Shown here one piece after another: positions 9,750-20,965 of a stretch of DNA of 64,000 bases. Numbering within the stretch: the stretch's first letter is position 1; every line of letters starts with the position of its first letter. The position numbers and the translations under genes were made by a program. Source of the stretch: Macrolepiota albuminosa (Eukaryota; Basidiomycota; Agaricomycetes; Agaricales; Agaricaceae). The notes under the pieces were generated by a model, which was not told the DNA's origin, searched no databases, and saw nothing but the letters and a program-made list of their open reading frames with translations. The stretch covers positions 748,188-812,187 of the forward strand of contig JAMWFC010000065.1 of NCBI GenBank assembly GCA_027475525.1, written 5' to 3'.

Positions 9750-12425
9750 TCATTGGGGGCACTCGGGGATGAAATGGTCTTTCTCACCGCAGAGTATGCA
9801 CACGCCTTCCCTCCTTTGCTGTTCCTGCACATCCTTCGGGACTTCGATCCAGGGTCGTCCCTTCTTTTGAAGCTGGTTGGCTTGAAGGGCCTCCTCATCC
9901 CGTTTGTCGTTGAAGTCGAAGCCTTCGGGGTCTTCCGGGGGTTCCTCGGGGCTTGGCGTGTCGCCCGGGTCGTGGGCGGCCATGGCGGCGTTGAGTTGGG
10001 CCTGGGGGCGGATGCCGCTGCTGGGGTTAGCATTGGGCAGGCCGCGATTCACCGGGGGTCAGCTGCCAGGGAACGCGGGGGGACCGGGGTTTCGCCGGAG
10101 GGCCAAGAGGGTCCTCCCCTAGGGTTCCAGGGGGGTCAGGAGTTCGAGTACTCGCTGCGGTCTTCCCAGTAGCGTTGGTCGATCTGCATGACGAGGGCCT
10201 TGTATCCATTGTAGGAAGGTTGTTTCAGGGCGAGTCAGAGAACGTCCTTGATACATTGCGGCAGGGCACGGCAGAGGGCGTACCGGAGGGCGCTGTAGTT
10301 CTAGCCTGTCTCGTAAGCTTCCTTCTCAAAACGTACGATGAAGGTGGTGAAACGTTCTTCCGAGCGCATCTGGAGGTTGAAGAGGTTGTCCTCGGCCTCG
10401 GCCACGGTGTCGTAGATTTCGAACTTCCCGGAGAACTCGTCGACAAAGGCCTGCCAGTGGGAGAGTGCCGGGTTGTTGGGGTCGAACTGGATGAGCGCCG
10501 TGTAGTGGTCAAAGGCGATCCCCTGGAGGTACGAGGTGGCAAAGGCCACTCGGGAGCTGTCAACCTGGAACGTGAGTGGTTTCGCCTGAAACGTATTGAG
10601 ACACTAAGTGAGGAATGTATGCCATTTTCGGGGGTCCCGGCCCGTGAAAGCGTCGGGCTTTTGAATGTCCAGACGTCCTTCGCGGGCGAGGGTGTCGCAA
10701 GCGTTGTCCGGTCCGGCAGTGTTGCGGGGAGGAGGGCCGGCATTGTAGTAGTAGTAGTAATGATTACTCCCCCCTCCTTGTGGGGGAAAAGCACCGAGGG
10801 CAGGACCCCACCTGCCTGGAGGGCCTCCTCTGGGTGGCTCACCTGGAGGTCCGCGCCCAGGAGGTCCGTTGTCCCAGGGGGGTTCGTTCCTGCCAGGGGG
10901 AGGCCCGGGTCTCCACGCAGGGACTGGCAGAGGCAGGGGGCCTGGGAGTCGTCCTCGAGGTTCGGCCGGAGGTGGCGGAGGCGGTCGGAGAGGGTTCGGT
11001 GGTGTTGGGTCGATCTGAGGGGGGCTGGGTGCTGGGTCGGGTGCCGGGTTGCGTGGGGAACGTTCAACCCGGGAAGGTCGCGCTTGCATCGGAGGCCATG
11101 GGGGGTTCTGCAGATCGAAGTGGGGCGGGGGGTTGCGGCGGAAGTTGTGTTCCGGAGGGGCTGGGGCTGACGTAGGGGGCGGTACCGGAATGGGCACGGG
11201 CGTGGGACGTGGTTCGTTGTTGCCACGCATGAGCTCGTCGATGTAGCACAGCGTGTTGTCCGTGCTAGGGATGTCCGTGCGGGGTCTACCAGGGTTTGCC
11301 GGGGCCGGGGGTCAGGCATTGTCTGTTTGCGGGAGGGGTTCCAGGGGTCTTTGGGGCTGTCCCCAGGTCTTGAAGGTACTAGGAACGGAGTTAGCCCTGC
11401 GGCGAGTTGACAAGCCTACCGTGCGGGCAGCGGGTTGATCGAAGAGGCCTCTAGTCGGGTTGAGGGACCGCAATATGGCTGAGGTGTTTTGTCGCTCTTC
11501 CTGTTGTCGTTGTTCTGGAGTGGGGTCTGCAGGGGCTGTTGGGGCTGCCAGGGCCGACTCTGGGGGTTCCCGTTGAACGTGAATCGAGCGACCTGGGTCC
11601 GCGGGGTCGTTGAGGGGTCGAGAGGAGGGGGACGCGTGGACTTCGTCGAGCAGCTGTTGCAATTCTTTTCGGAGGATCGTATTGCGCCTATACTTTACCA
11701 TAGTTTGCTCTGGGAGTTCTCCTCGCATGAGGCGATCCCCGAACTCGACCAAGCAATGAGCCCATTCCTCCGGAGTGCCTTCGAAGTCGTCGTGCCCGAA
11801 TTCCGTTGCGCGAAGTCCTCCGGTGAGATCCTGAGTGAGCGGAGTACTTTGTCCTGTTGCCGTTCATACTCCTCGAGGCATCGTCGTCCCATTGGTGAGG
11901 GAGGGGTTTGAATGGGTGGAGTGGCGGCCGGGTAGTGACGAGGGGAGTAGTTGAGGTAGGGGGGTCCTTGGGGTTCTCGAGGTTGGGGAACGGGGCGCTG
12001 GTAGCCGTAGAAGGGGGTGGGTGCAAAGGGGCCCTCGCTGGGGGGGATCGGGCAAGGTCCACTGGGTACTGGTGGGGTCTCCGGCAGGCCCCCGGGGATG
12101 CTCCGGTACGAGGGGACCTCCACGGATCGTGCCATGGCTAAGTTGGGCGGAGGGGCCCAGCTGGCTGAGGGCCCCAGATCATAGAGAGATGGGTCGGGGG
12201 CCCTCGTGCCATGGCTAAGTTGGGCGGAGGGGCCCAGCTGGCTGAGGGCCCCAGATCATAGAGAGATGGGTCGGGGGCCCAGTGGCGGTGGAGATATGGA
12301 GGTTCGTACGGGAGGGGTGGATAGACGGGGCAGGGGGTCTGTGCAGAGTAATGCTCGGGTACCGGGCACCCATAGGGGTCGGTCTGGTAGCCCATGGGGT
12401 AGTAAGTGTGAGTATACGTAGCCAT
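9750..12425 (-). pseudogene. Element A gag, degenerate
   Basis: It begins at ATG 12425 (MATYTHTYYPMGYQTDPYG), with a Pro-rich N-terminus, then RATEFGHDDFEGTPEEWAH, a second Pro-rich stretch ending in GSNHYYYYYNAG, the gag core (FDHYTALIQFDPNNPALSHW) and a canonical CCHC zinc knuckle (CILCGEKDHFIPEC) just before the stop at 9750. Damage: a frame change near 11815, another between about 10050 and 10150, stops at 11312 (TGA), 10604 (TAG), 10301 (TAG), 10235 (TGA) and 10136 (TGA), and a 77-bp duplication at 12131. The role would be capsid and RNA packaging; it is not functional as assembled. Confidence 0.85.
12131..12284. repeat. 77-bp tandem duplication in gag of element A
   Basis: GCCATGGCTAAGTTGGGCGG begins at 12131 and 12208. 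Collapsing it joins the gag N-terminus to the next Pro-rich segment in frame. Confidence 0.92.
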
Positions 12426-12445
12426 CAAGAACGGTGTAAGGAGGG

Positions 12446-12458
12446 AGTCTTGATATTA
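12446..12458 (-). promoter_or_regulatory. Self-priming primer-binding site of element A
   Basis: Directly after the 5' LTR, the minus strand reads TAATATCAAGACT. This is the perfect complement of AGTCTTGATATTA inside the same LTR (12993-13005), which lies about 25-30 bp after a TATA-like box (12 to 13 bases, 13029-13035) and so should be the 5' end of the transcript. No tRNA-type TGG is present. The arrangement is that of Tf1/sushi-type elements, which prime on their own mRNA 5' end. Confidence 0.75.
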
Positions 12459-12527
12459 TGTCAGGTTCCGCTGAGTCGGGGGCTTTCCGGGAAAGCAATC
12501 GCCCTTACAATGCGGACTTGACCCACG

Positions 12528-12681
12528 GATACTCGGGTGTCTGGAACTCCAGGGCTAGGACTCCGGGGTTCAAGACGTGGACAGGGAAATCCTGGGAGAG
12601 GGGAGATACTCGGGTGTCTGGAACTCCAGGGCTAGGACTCCGGGGTTCAAGACGTGGACAGGGAAATCCTGGGAGAGGGGA
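12528..12681. repeat. 77-bp tandem duplication in LTR A1 (first)
   Basis: GATACTCGGGTGTCTGGAAC begins at 12528 and 12605; the solo LTRs of the same family have it once. Confidence 0.93.
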
Positions 12682-12710
12682 CTTAGTCTGGAGGTTTTTG
12701 GTGGTGGGTA

Positions 12711-12864
12711 ACTGGGGAGTTCGGGTGGGGGTCGAGTCGTGAACCGGAGGTTCTAAGACGAGACCAAGTTAGTAAGTTAAAGTCACAACTGGGGAGTTCG
12801 GGTGGGGGTCGAGTCGTGAACCGGAGGTTCTAAGACGAGACCAAGTTAGTAAGTTAAAGTCACA
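12711..12864. repeat. 77-bp tandem duplication in LTR A1 (second)
   Basis: ACTGGGGAGTTCGGGTGGGG begins at 12711 and 12788; the solo LTRs have this segment once. Confidence 0.93.
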
Positions 12865-13370
12865 AAGTGCGTACCAGTCTTAGAGCACACGAATATCCAA
12901 GCGTGCCAGTCAAGCGTGCCAGTCAATGCGTACCAGTCAAATAGAGGGCACGCAACAATCCAAGTAATGCAATGTAAACAGAGTAAGCAGTGTAATATCA
13001 AGACTACCGAATACAACAGGGGACTGTGCTATAAGTACTACAGGACTGGGTCTCAGGGCTCCGGGGTGTCTGGGATGGGTTCCGGGGGTCATTGAGTAGC
13101 GGCAGGGGCTGTATACCGGGATCCGGCGTGTGGGACGCACGATCAATTGGCACGGAGGAAGTTGTGATGCGTGATGCGTGATGGCTGGGAACGATTTGTG
13201 TGATCCAATCGTTGATCGGGGCTGGTGGCAGCTGATGGCGGTCCTTGATGCACGTGATGGCGGTGTCGGCGGTCGTGATGGCGGGGCGTGTCTTGTGGGG
13301 TCGGAGGGAGGGTCCTGGAGGGTGTTCTGGGGGTGTCTCAGGGTGGGCCCGGAGGGGAGGGGTCGTGACA

Positions 13371-14002
13371 ATGTCACAGTCGACGTATATGACGACGTCT
13401 ACGACAATGAGTACTACAGTCGCAACACCGACTCCGAGTGCCTAGCGGCGATGATGGATTGGCCGTCCACAAATGATCCCAAATGGAATAACGTGGTTCG
13501 GATGAAGAAGGTGACTCTTTGTCGTGCAGAGGGCACTTTGCAGCGCCCTACATTGAAACGAGCAGACAAGGAGTGCCTGGTCTCGTATGTGGACGTAGAC
13601 GGCCACAAGGCATGGACCCTATGGGACTCTGGGAGTACCACATCGGGCATAACACCCCAGTTCGCCCATGTGTACGGAATATCCGTGCAGGAGTTGGATA
13701 CGCCATTGGCGTTACAGCTGGGCACCGTAGGGAGCCGAGCCATGGTGCAGTATGGGACAAATGTGAATGTCCAAATGCCAGGCTCACGTAGCCAGGAATA
13801 CATGGATGTAGCGAACTTCAATCGCTACGATATGATACTGGGAACGCCATTCATGCGGCATAACAAAGTCATACTAGACTTTGACCAATGTCAGGTACTA
13901 GTGAATGGGAAAGTGATCCCAGCCGAACAAGCTACAGCAGACGACACTGATAATTGTCTGCGACGTCATTGCACTACGGAGAAACGCAAGGACTCTCCAT
14001 GA
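13371..14002 (+). pseudogene. Element C gag C-terminus and protease, 5' truncated
   Basis: The frame opens directly after LTR A1 with VTVDVYDDVYDNEYY, which matches the gag C-terminus of element D (VDVYDSDYYACDDEE). A protease follows with TLWDSGSTTSGITPQF (active-site DSGS) and MILGTPFMRHNKV. It ends in TGA at 14000-14002, in the same frame as the following pol. The gag N-terminus and the 5' LTR are missing: element A abuts here without the target duplication expected of a clean insertion. Confidence 0.8.
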
Positions 14003-17000
14003 CTTGGCTGGCGCAGAGTGCCAGCCGTGGAGGATGTGGAGGAGGAAGTGCAGGCTATGCCTGGACTGAGCACAGACCACAACGTGGTAATGATGAGCAA
14101 GGAGGAGTATCAAGCCTCCAAGAGGAGCAACGAGCGAATAATCGCTCCTGAGATTCGAGGTGCAAGGCCTCCAGACAAACGCCATCGAAAGGCGAGACGA
14201 TGGGAGGACTCAGTGGATGTATGTCCACCTACGTCCTCACGAGTCAAGTTGGAAGACTTGAAAGACAGCATCCGAGAGGCGGAAGCCTCAGGAGAGGGGG
14301 ACACACGGTCCCTATGGGAGCGACCAGCTCCCCTACCGGAGTACGACTGGGCATACGACCCCCGAATGCCGCAAGAGTGGAACGAGCTGGTGGCAGCCAC
14401 GTGTGCGCAAAATGCGCACCAGAGACAGATGACCGTCAAACCAGCATATTGCCAGCCAGCCCCGGACGAGGTGTCCATAGTGTACTCGCTTGTACATGAG
14501 GGAAGAAGCCTCGTGGCTTATAAGGCAGCGGCAGCGGGTGCTCCGCTGAGACTACATATACCTGATGACAGTGTCAATCAAGTGCTCGCAATGCGCGAGC
14601 AGTATGCACCACCGCCTCGGCCACCCTCAGAGATGGTGGAAGTACTTCCCCCGGTACGTATGAAGGGGAAGCAGAAGGCGACAAGCCTTCATGAGGAAGA
14701 TATCCCTCAGTTGCGTCAGCAATGGCAAGAAGAATTTGCTGACATGGTCAATGGGACCAAGGAGGAGCTCCCACCATGGTGGGAGGTGAACCATGAGATT
14801 AATCTCATAGACGAGAACAAGCAGTATAAGTACCACTTGCCGCGCTGCCCACACGCCCTCCAGGAGCAACTATGCGATAAAACTAATCGCTACTTGAATG
14901 CTCAATGGTGGTCCCCATGCACCACCGCTCAAGCTGCACCATTATTGTGCATTCCGAAGAAGGATGGAACCCTTCGAACAGCTCTTGATGCATGTCAGCG
15001 CAATGACAATACCATAAAGGATGTAACTCCTTTACCAGATCAAGAGGTGATCTGGGAAGACGTGGCTTGGGCGAAGTATCGCTCAAAGATTGACCTTACT
15101 GACGCTTACAAGCAGGTGCGCATTCGCACCGAAGACGTACCCAAGACCATATTTGCATCGATCATGGGCACGTTCACGAGCAACATAATGCAGATTGGAG
15201 ACTGTAATGCTCCAGCAACTTTCCAGAGGCTAATGACCTCTATCTTCCAAGACGTAATAGGACGTTTCATGCACGTCTACTTAGATGACATATTCATCTA
15301 CTCGGATACTATGGAGGAGCATGAGCAGCACCTCAGAGTCGTATTCGAACGACTGCGCAAGTACAAGTTGTACTTGAAGTGGAAGAAATGTGAGCTCTAC
15401 GCTCAGAGTATAGACTGCCTAGGGCATGTCATAGATGAGCGGGGTATCCACCCCAATCAGGACAAGCTCGATCGTATTTGGGAGTGGTGTACGCCCCGAA
15501 ACTACAATGACATCCAACGCTTCGTTGGCCTTGTCAACTACATATCGAGCTTCTTGCCCGATGTCACAGCCTATACTGGGCCACTTATGGCCATGACGCA
15601 GAACGGGTCACCGTTCAATTGGAGGCCGTTGCACCAGCGGTGCTTCGAGATGGTCAAACGGATCTGTATGAAGACTCCGGTGATTCGACCAATTGACCCT
15701 AGACGGGACGAGCCGATATGGCTCATTTGCGACGTGTCCAAGACAGGCGTCGGAGCTATGTATGGCCAGGGAAGCAGCTGGCAGACGTGCTGCCCAGCAG
15801 GGTTCATGTCAAAGAAGTTCACGACGGCCCAGCAAAACTATGTGGTGCACGAGCTGGAGACTCTTGCCATACTCGAGGCCCTCCTCAAGTGGGAGGATAA
15901 GCTGATGGGATACTCCATCCATATCATAACGGACCACAAGGCCCTTGAGTTCTTTAAAACTCAGGTGAACTTGTCACTGCGTCAGCGACGGTGGATAGAC
16001 TACATGTCGAGATACCAGTTCAACATCACCTATGTTAAAGGTGAACTCAACAAAGTGGCAGACTGCTTGTCACACTACTTTGAGAGTGATGTAGTCGGGG
16101 AGGCTCACGAGCCTCATGAGTATGTGCAGGCAGACTGCCGCATAGACTCAGATGGAGAGGACTTACCTCTCCACCGATACCAGGAGCTCAGGGAGCATGT
16201 CCTGGAAGTATGCACTATGCGTGATGATGAACGGAGACGAAGCACTCACCTCAAAGAGCAGCATGAAGAGCGTGACGTGGCCGCCCAGTTGCTCAAGGAG
16301 CATGAAGCCGTGGACCCAGCGTCTACTGGGGAGCACGAGCACCATGATATACCCATTACGCTGGCGGAAATGCTCGAAGGCAAATTGCCTTCATCCCAGC
16401 CCCCTAGCCTCAGCAACGACTTCCGGATGGAAGTGGTGCAGGACTATGGCAATGATTCTCTCTTTGCCAAGATAATCGCCAATCCTGACGACCATCCTCG
16501 GTTCAGGCATGAGCCTGGTGGACTGATCATGATGGAGAACCGTCAAGGGGTGGCAGTGGTCTGCCTCCTCCATACACGGGTCTTGGACCAGGCCCATGCA
16601 CTGGTGGGGCACTTTGATGCCGCCCGGACGTTGGGCTACATCCGGAGATGGTATTGGTGGCCATGTATGGCCCAAGAAGTGACTAAGTCCTGCGCTTCAT
16701 GCGCAGCATGTCAGAGGGCAAAGTTGCCCCCTGGATCCCCTTCCGGGAAGCTACACCAGCTACCCGTGCCGGTGAAACCTTGGGATTTGATCGGAATGGA
16801 CTTCGTAGGTCCCTTTCCCAAGTCCAGAGGGTTTGATTACCTCTGGGTGGTCATATGCCGCATGACGAGCATGGTGCACCTCATACCGGTGCGAACTACG
16901 CTGACGGCTAAGGAGCTGTCATGGATCTACCTGAGGGAGATCGTTAGGCTGCATGGGCTGCCTAGCACCATTGTGAGCGACCGTGACTCGAAGTTCATGT

Positions 17001-17887
17001 CTCAATGGTGGAGAGAACTCCACAAACTGCTAGGAGCGTGACTCCTTATGTCGACGTCCTTCCATCCTCAAACGGATGGGCAGACAGAGCGGGCTAACCG
17101 CAGTATAGGTCAGATTCTGAGGGCAGTTGTTCGCCCTGACCAACGGGACTGGGTGGACTGGTGTCCACTCACTGAGTTTGCGATTAACGCGAGTATCTCA
17201 GATACCACAGGGTATGCGCCCTTTGAACTCAACGGAGGGTACTTGCCCTCTATGCTGCACGAAGTTCGTGCTGATACGGTGGCTCACTGCAGAGTTGTCG
17301 AGTTCGCCAGGCAGGCCCTGGAGAACATCGCAGCGGCACATGATGCCATCATAGAGGCACGAGTCTTCCAGGCAAAAAACGCCAATCACCATAGGTGAGC
17401 AGACCCGCCAATAGCAGTAGGAGCGTTGGTCTACCTATCAACGCGTAATCTGAAGCTCCCAAAGGGATGGGCAAGTAAACTCTGCCCGAAATGGGTAGGC
17501 CCATACCGCGTCCTAGACGCAGAGCCAAGTACCTCCAACTACGTGCTGGAGCTGCCTCTGGCATTACAGGAACGACGCATCGTTCCTAAGTTTCATGTGT
17601 CGCTGTTGCGACCTTACAGCGCGTCTGACGATGCGCTGTTCCCTAACAGGGCAACCCTGGGCCCCTATGATTTTGGGGCTCGAGACGATGATGAATGGTT
17701 CGTTGAGTGCATAATTGGGCACCGGTGGACTGAGCGTAACACGCTCGAGTTTGAAGTACGTTGGTCCCTGGGGGACACAACATGGGAGCCACACTCCCAT
17801 TGCTCCAAGTTAGCGGCACTTGACCATTATTTGGAGTTGAAGGGCGTTAAGCGCCCACATCAATTAAGTAAGCATGCCAGTGCTTAA
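14003..17887 (+). pseudogene. Element C pol: RT-RNase H-integrase-chromodomain
   Basis: RT core with APLLCIPKKDGTLRTALDA, MQIGDCNAPATFQRLM and catalytic YLDD at 15278-15289; RNase H (LICDVSKTGVGAMYGQG, ITDHKALEFF); integrase H2C2 finger (HALVGHFDAARTL ... CASCAACQ) and DDE core (GMDFVGPFP, VSDRDSKF, HPQTDGQTERANR); C-terminal chromodomain (FEVRWSLGDTTWEP). The whole stretch is one frame broken only by TGA at 17039-17041 and 17396-17398; element D has Lys and Arg at those sites, and CGA to TGA would explain both. With those stops it cannot make integrase. It is closely related to element D pol but has its own differences throughout. Confidence 0.92.
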
Positions 17888-18711
17888 TTTGATCAGCAGT
17901 GCTGATCGCGGCTTGGCTGAGTTGGTCAGCAGCTGTGGCTGAAACACGTCTTAAAAGGCAAAATTTCTTTTTCGCTTTTTTTTTCCCCAACCATGGACAA
18001 CATGCCCATGGACCAGAGTGAGCAGCAGCAGCAGTTTGAGATTGCACCGTTGGTCTTACCGTCAGCTGAAGAGGGGGGGCAGATGGCTCCCCCGCTGTCC
18101 CAAAATGCACCCCAGTGGGGACAATCGCAACCAGCTGTGGGCTTCCCACAGCAGCAGCAACCACCAGCGGCGGGCTACCTGCCGCAGCAGCCGGTGATCA
18201 GTGGCTATCCGCCACTTCAACCCATGCAGGGCAGCTTCGTGCCCCAGAATGCACCTGTGGGCGGCTATCAGCCCCAACAACCAGTATCAGGCGCTTATGC
18301 GCCACATCACGCAGAGGGCCAACCTCAGCAACAGGCCTACGGGGGGCTAGTCAGCCCCCAAGCAGCGCCAGGATGGAGACAGTTTGCCCCCGCTATGGTG
18401 AGAAGGGCTATGGGCGCACATCTTTTGCCCCAGTTTACCGCCCCAGCGCACTATCCTGGGATGGGTGGTGTGCCCGTAATGATGCTGTACCCCCCGGCTT
18501 GGATGGGGGCTTGGGGCGCAATGCCCCAGTACAGCGACTCGCATGAGTCGCAAGCCAAGGGAGGCCGGTCGATTTCCCTGTCGACCACAGCACCAATTGA
18601 CAATCTAGAGGGACGCAAAGCATCCCTTGTGCAGGCCACCGCAGCCATTGAGAGTACAGAAACTCTCAATACAGAACAGAGCATCAGTTCATCGGCTGAT
18701 GCGCCGACGGA

Positions 18712-18865
18712 GAGCTTGGCCAAGCTCTCCTTGCTACAGCGGCTGGAAATGCCGCACCAATCCGAGCCCAGCTTGGAAGAAGAGTCACGAGCTTGGCCAA
18801 GCTCTCCTTGCTACAGCGGCTGGAAATGCCGCACCAATCCGAGCCCAGCTTGGAAGAAGAGTCAC
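18712..18865. repeat. 77-bp tandem duplication in ORF3 of element C
   Basis: GAGCTTGGCCAAGCTCTCCT begins at 18712 and 18789. Collapsing it joins the two ORF3 frames. Confidence 0.93.
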
Positions 18866-20772
18866 GTCCTCGACGCGACAAAGGAAAAGCACGGGCTGTC
18901 GAGCCCACTCACAACCAGGACTTAGTCCTGGCTACCCTTCTCCAACGTCTGGGAGATAACAGGTACGATGTATCCGCAGAGTCATCATTCCTCCACGATG
19001 CGGAGGCAGTCGTCCTCATCTGCCGGATGATGGACAACATGGATCATATGTGCGCTCAGTGCAAAACGGATCTCCTTGCCCTATCAGCCGCTCGTAAGCG
19101 GCAAACTACACCCCCGAGTCGGGACACCGACTCCAGCAAAAGGGCGCGTTGGCAAGGAGTGGAGGACGCGCCCTCCCACTCGATTAAGTCGAGCATTGCT
19201 GCCCCTGGCTGGGAGGCCAGCCTAGGACAGGACATCCTCCCCTATGAAGATGTTCCTGCTCCAGCCGCTTCCCAGCTTATCCAGTGCCTCGCAAGCGGTG
19301 CGTCTGAGGTCGCATCTTCGCAACCAGTATCCGTGGTTTCCACCACGTACTCTGGGGAGCAGAGTTCCAGGGGTGTGAGCACACGCCCCACCAAGGCTAA
19401 GGCCTCACTACCCCGAAAGAATCGTCGGGGTAAGCAACCGGAAGGGCACGCCTACGTCAACGTGCACTTCCCCGAGGATGCCCCGAAAGAGGCCCCAGGG
19501 GCTAACATCCCCTTTTTACCCGCTATACTGGTAGAGGGCCCACCAGCCCGACTCCCGCAGTGTGTGTGGGCAATGGACCCATGGTCTGAGAAGTCAGAGC
19601 TGGAGAGGCTGCCATCTCCGCCCTCCGACAACGATTGGTATGAGGAGCCTGAAGAGGCTCGCATGGAATCCCCTGTGCCGCACGACATGGTGGCACAACG
19701 TATGGCGTGTGAACGGTGCAACAGCAATTGACAGGCCAAGATGGAACGTCGGGCGCAGGATAGCGCCAAGCAAGGAGCTGCCCTCCTCGAGGACCAAACC
19801 GGGCGCATCCCTGATGCACTCGGTGTTGTGATCTATTGTGATCACACTATTGAGCGCCAGAACTCATTCTTTGGCGCAGGGTTAGCTCCCCAATTTTATT
19901 GGTCGCCGGTGACCAATACCATCTTCGTCGGGCAAGAAGCCCGCGCAGCCAGGTCCTTCAAGGCCGATAAAGAGGGCAACGCCGTGGCAACGCCCCACAA
20001 CAGTAAGGTGTACCAAGTAGCACCTCGCGGGTTTCCCCGCAGTCCTCGAGAAGTCTGCAGACTTCATGCACTGGTTAACAACCAGTTTACGCCGCTTCAT
20101 CAGCGTCAGTTGGGCTACCTCTTGCTCAACGAATTCAAGCGGGTGGCGCTCAACTGCCACCCTACGGCCCAAGACAGAGCTATGTCTCATTTACTCGACG
20201 AGGTCGAGTATAGGACTATCGTGGTACCCTTCGTGAGTCCAGAGGAGCGGGAGAACGTCCCGCAAATAATTGTGCCGTCGCGGCTCTATCGCCGCAATGA
20301 TCCAAAGCAACCATTTGCTTTGGACTACCTGGGCTCATACGCCCTCCTCTATGGACGTCCGGGAACGTCCAACGTATGGACCAGTCTGGCCATGGACCGA
20401 GCCATGCGCATTCATTGGCGCAGCCTCTTTGGGTTTGCACTTGTACGTGCCCTCAGCGCCAGCCGCCCCTTCAAGGCCACGGTACACAAGTACCTGGCCT
20501 ACGTCTTTGCCAGGCCAGGCCTCTACAAAGAGGCCGTGGCTGAGTACGAGGCGGCCACAGGGCAAGTCTTTGAGCCCCTCCACGCCGACGACCCTACCTT
20601 CGAGGTTTGGGCTGTGGACATCCTGGAAGCGTCAGCTTCCGTGTTCACCACTTCGGACGCGTTACGCGTCCTTCTTCACAATCAAATTCTGGTCAGCTGG
20701 GCTGACCATGCGTATACTTATGGGGTCACCTACTTGGCCCATCTATTCTTCAGCGACAGCCGGCTCTACAAC

Positions 20773-20777
20773 GAGGC
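20773..20777. repeat. Left target-site duplication of element D
   Basis: GAGGC directly before TGTAACCGG; the matching GAGGC is at 32428-32432. Confidence 0.9.
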
Positions 20778-20953
20778 TGTAACCGGAGTTACGAGTTAGA
20801 ACTATCTTGTGTGTATCACACAAGTGCTAAATCAGACCGCAGTATCAGATTGACTAGTACTTAGAGTGAAAACAAGATGTTGTCTTACATAATACTCTAC
20901 TTATTGATTATAGCGTCGTTGACGCTGATGAGAATATGGATGACTCCATTACA
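20778..20953 (-). repeat. 3' LTR of element D
   Basis: TGTAACCGGAGT ... ACTCCATTACA, 176 bp, TG/CA ends with near-perfect inverted termini. Confidence 0.93.
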
Positions 20954-20965
20954 TACCCCCCAATG
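20954..20965 (-). other. Polypurine tract of element D
   Basis: The minus strand reads CATTGGGGGGTA directly before the 3' LTR, the usual place of the plus-strand primer. Confidence 0.75.

Larger units (their letters stand above)
5214..9753 (-). pseudogene. Element A pol: PR-PR-RT-RNase H-integrase-chromodomain, degenerate
   Basis: Read right to left: aspartic protease 1 (LVDSGATNNFID), aspartic protease 2 (ALIDSGATGVFIS), reverse transcriptase with the catalytic YLDD at 7667-7678, RNase H (ECDTSDYAIAG), integrase zinc finger and DDE core ([26 protein letters not shown]) and a C-terminal chromodomain ([20 protein letters not shown]), ending at TAG 5214-5216. Five in-frame TGA stops (7064, 6974, 6425, 6041, 5825) each sit where related elements have Arg, as expected for CGA to TGA. 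Many substitutions (Arg to Trp, Arg to His, Thr to Met) are also CpG transitions. Two 77-bp duplications (9031, 5378) shift the frame; collapsing them restores it. The AUG at 9753 overlaps the gag stop. It cannot be translated as it stands. Confidence 0.92.
12459..13370 (-). repeat. 5' LTR of element A (copy A1)
   Basis: It runs from TGTCAGGTTCC to GGTCGTGACA. The 912 bp include two 77-bp duplications (12528, 12711), so the true length is about 758 bp. Two solo copies elsewhere (46737-47446, 55775-56561) confirm both borders. It carries a promoter-like TATA near 13030 on the minus strand and the putative transcript start at 13005. Confidence 0.9.
17993..20777 (+). pseudogene. Element C ORF3 (post-pol accessory ORF), 5' part
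   Basis: Function not recognised. ATG at 17993 (CCAACCATGG) lies 105 bp after pol, behind a pyrimidine tract. The N-terminal ~200 residues are rich in Gln, Pro and Gly (DQSEQQQQFEIAPL); the middle is charged and disordered with basic patches (RKNRRGKQ); a more ordered C-terminal region starts near 19790 (GRIPDALGVVIY ... FFGAGLAPQFYWSPVTNTIF ... PRGFPRSPREVCRLHALVNN). The frame is broken by the 77-bp duplication at 18712 and by one TGA at 19729. It is interrupted at 20777 by element D; the remaining C-terminus is at 32433-32907 and joins in frame once D and one copy of the target duplication are removed. The homologue in element D shows that it is a regular part of this lineage. Confidence 0.8.

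Noticed and set aside
10175..11170. 331-codon plus-strand ORF
   Set aside because: Exact antisense of element A gag; the minus frame carries the recognised capsid sequence. A GC-rich shadow, as is the plus ORF 6797-7564 over pol.
5214..13370. RIP as the cause of decay
   Set aside because: Changes are concentrated at CpG (CGA to TGA); only two TAG stops in A and one TAA in D fit the CpA preference.
13178..13370. Extending element C gag upstream to the ORF start at 13178
   Set aside because: 13178-13370 is LTR A1 sequence, confirmed by two solo copies; the frame is open there only by chance.
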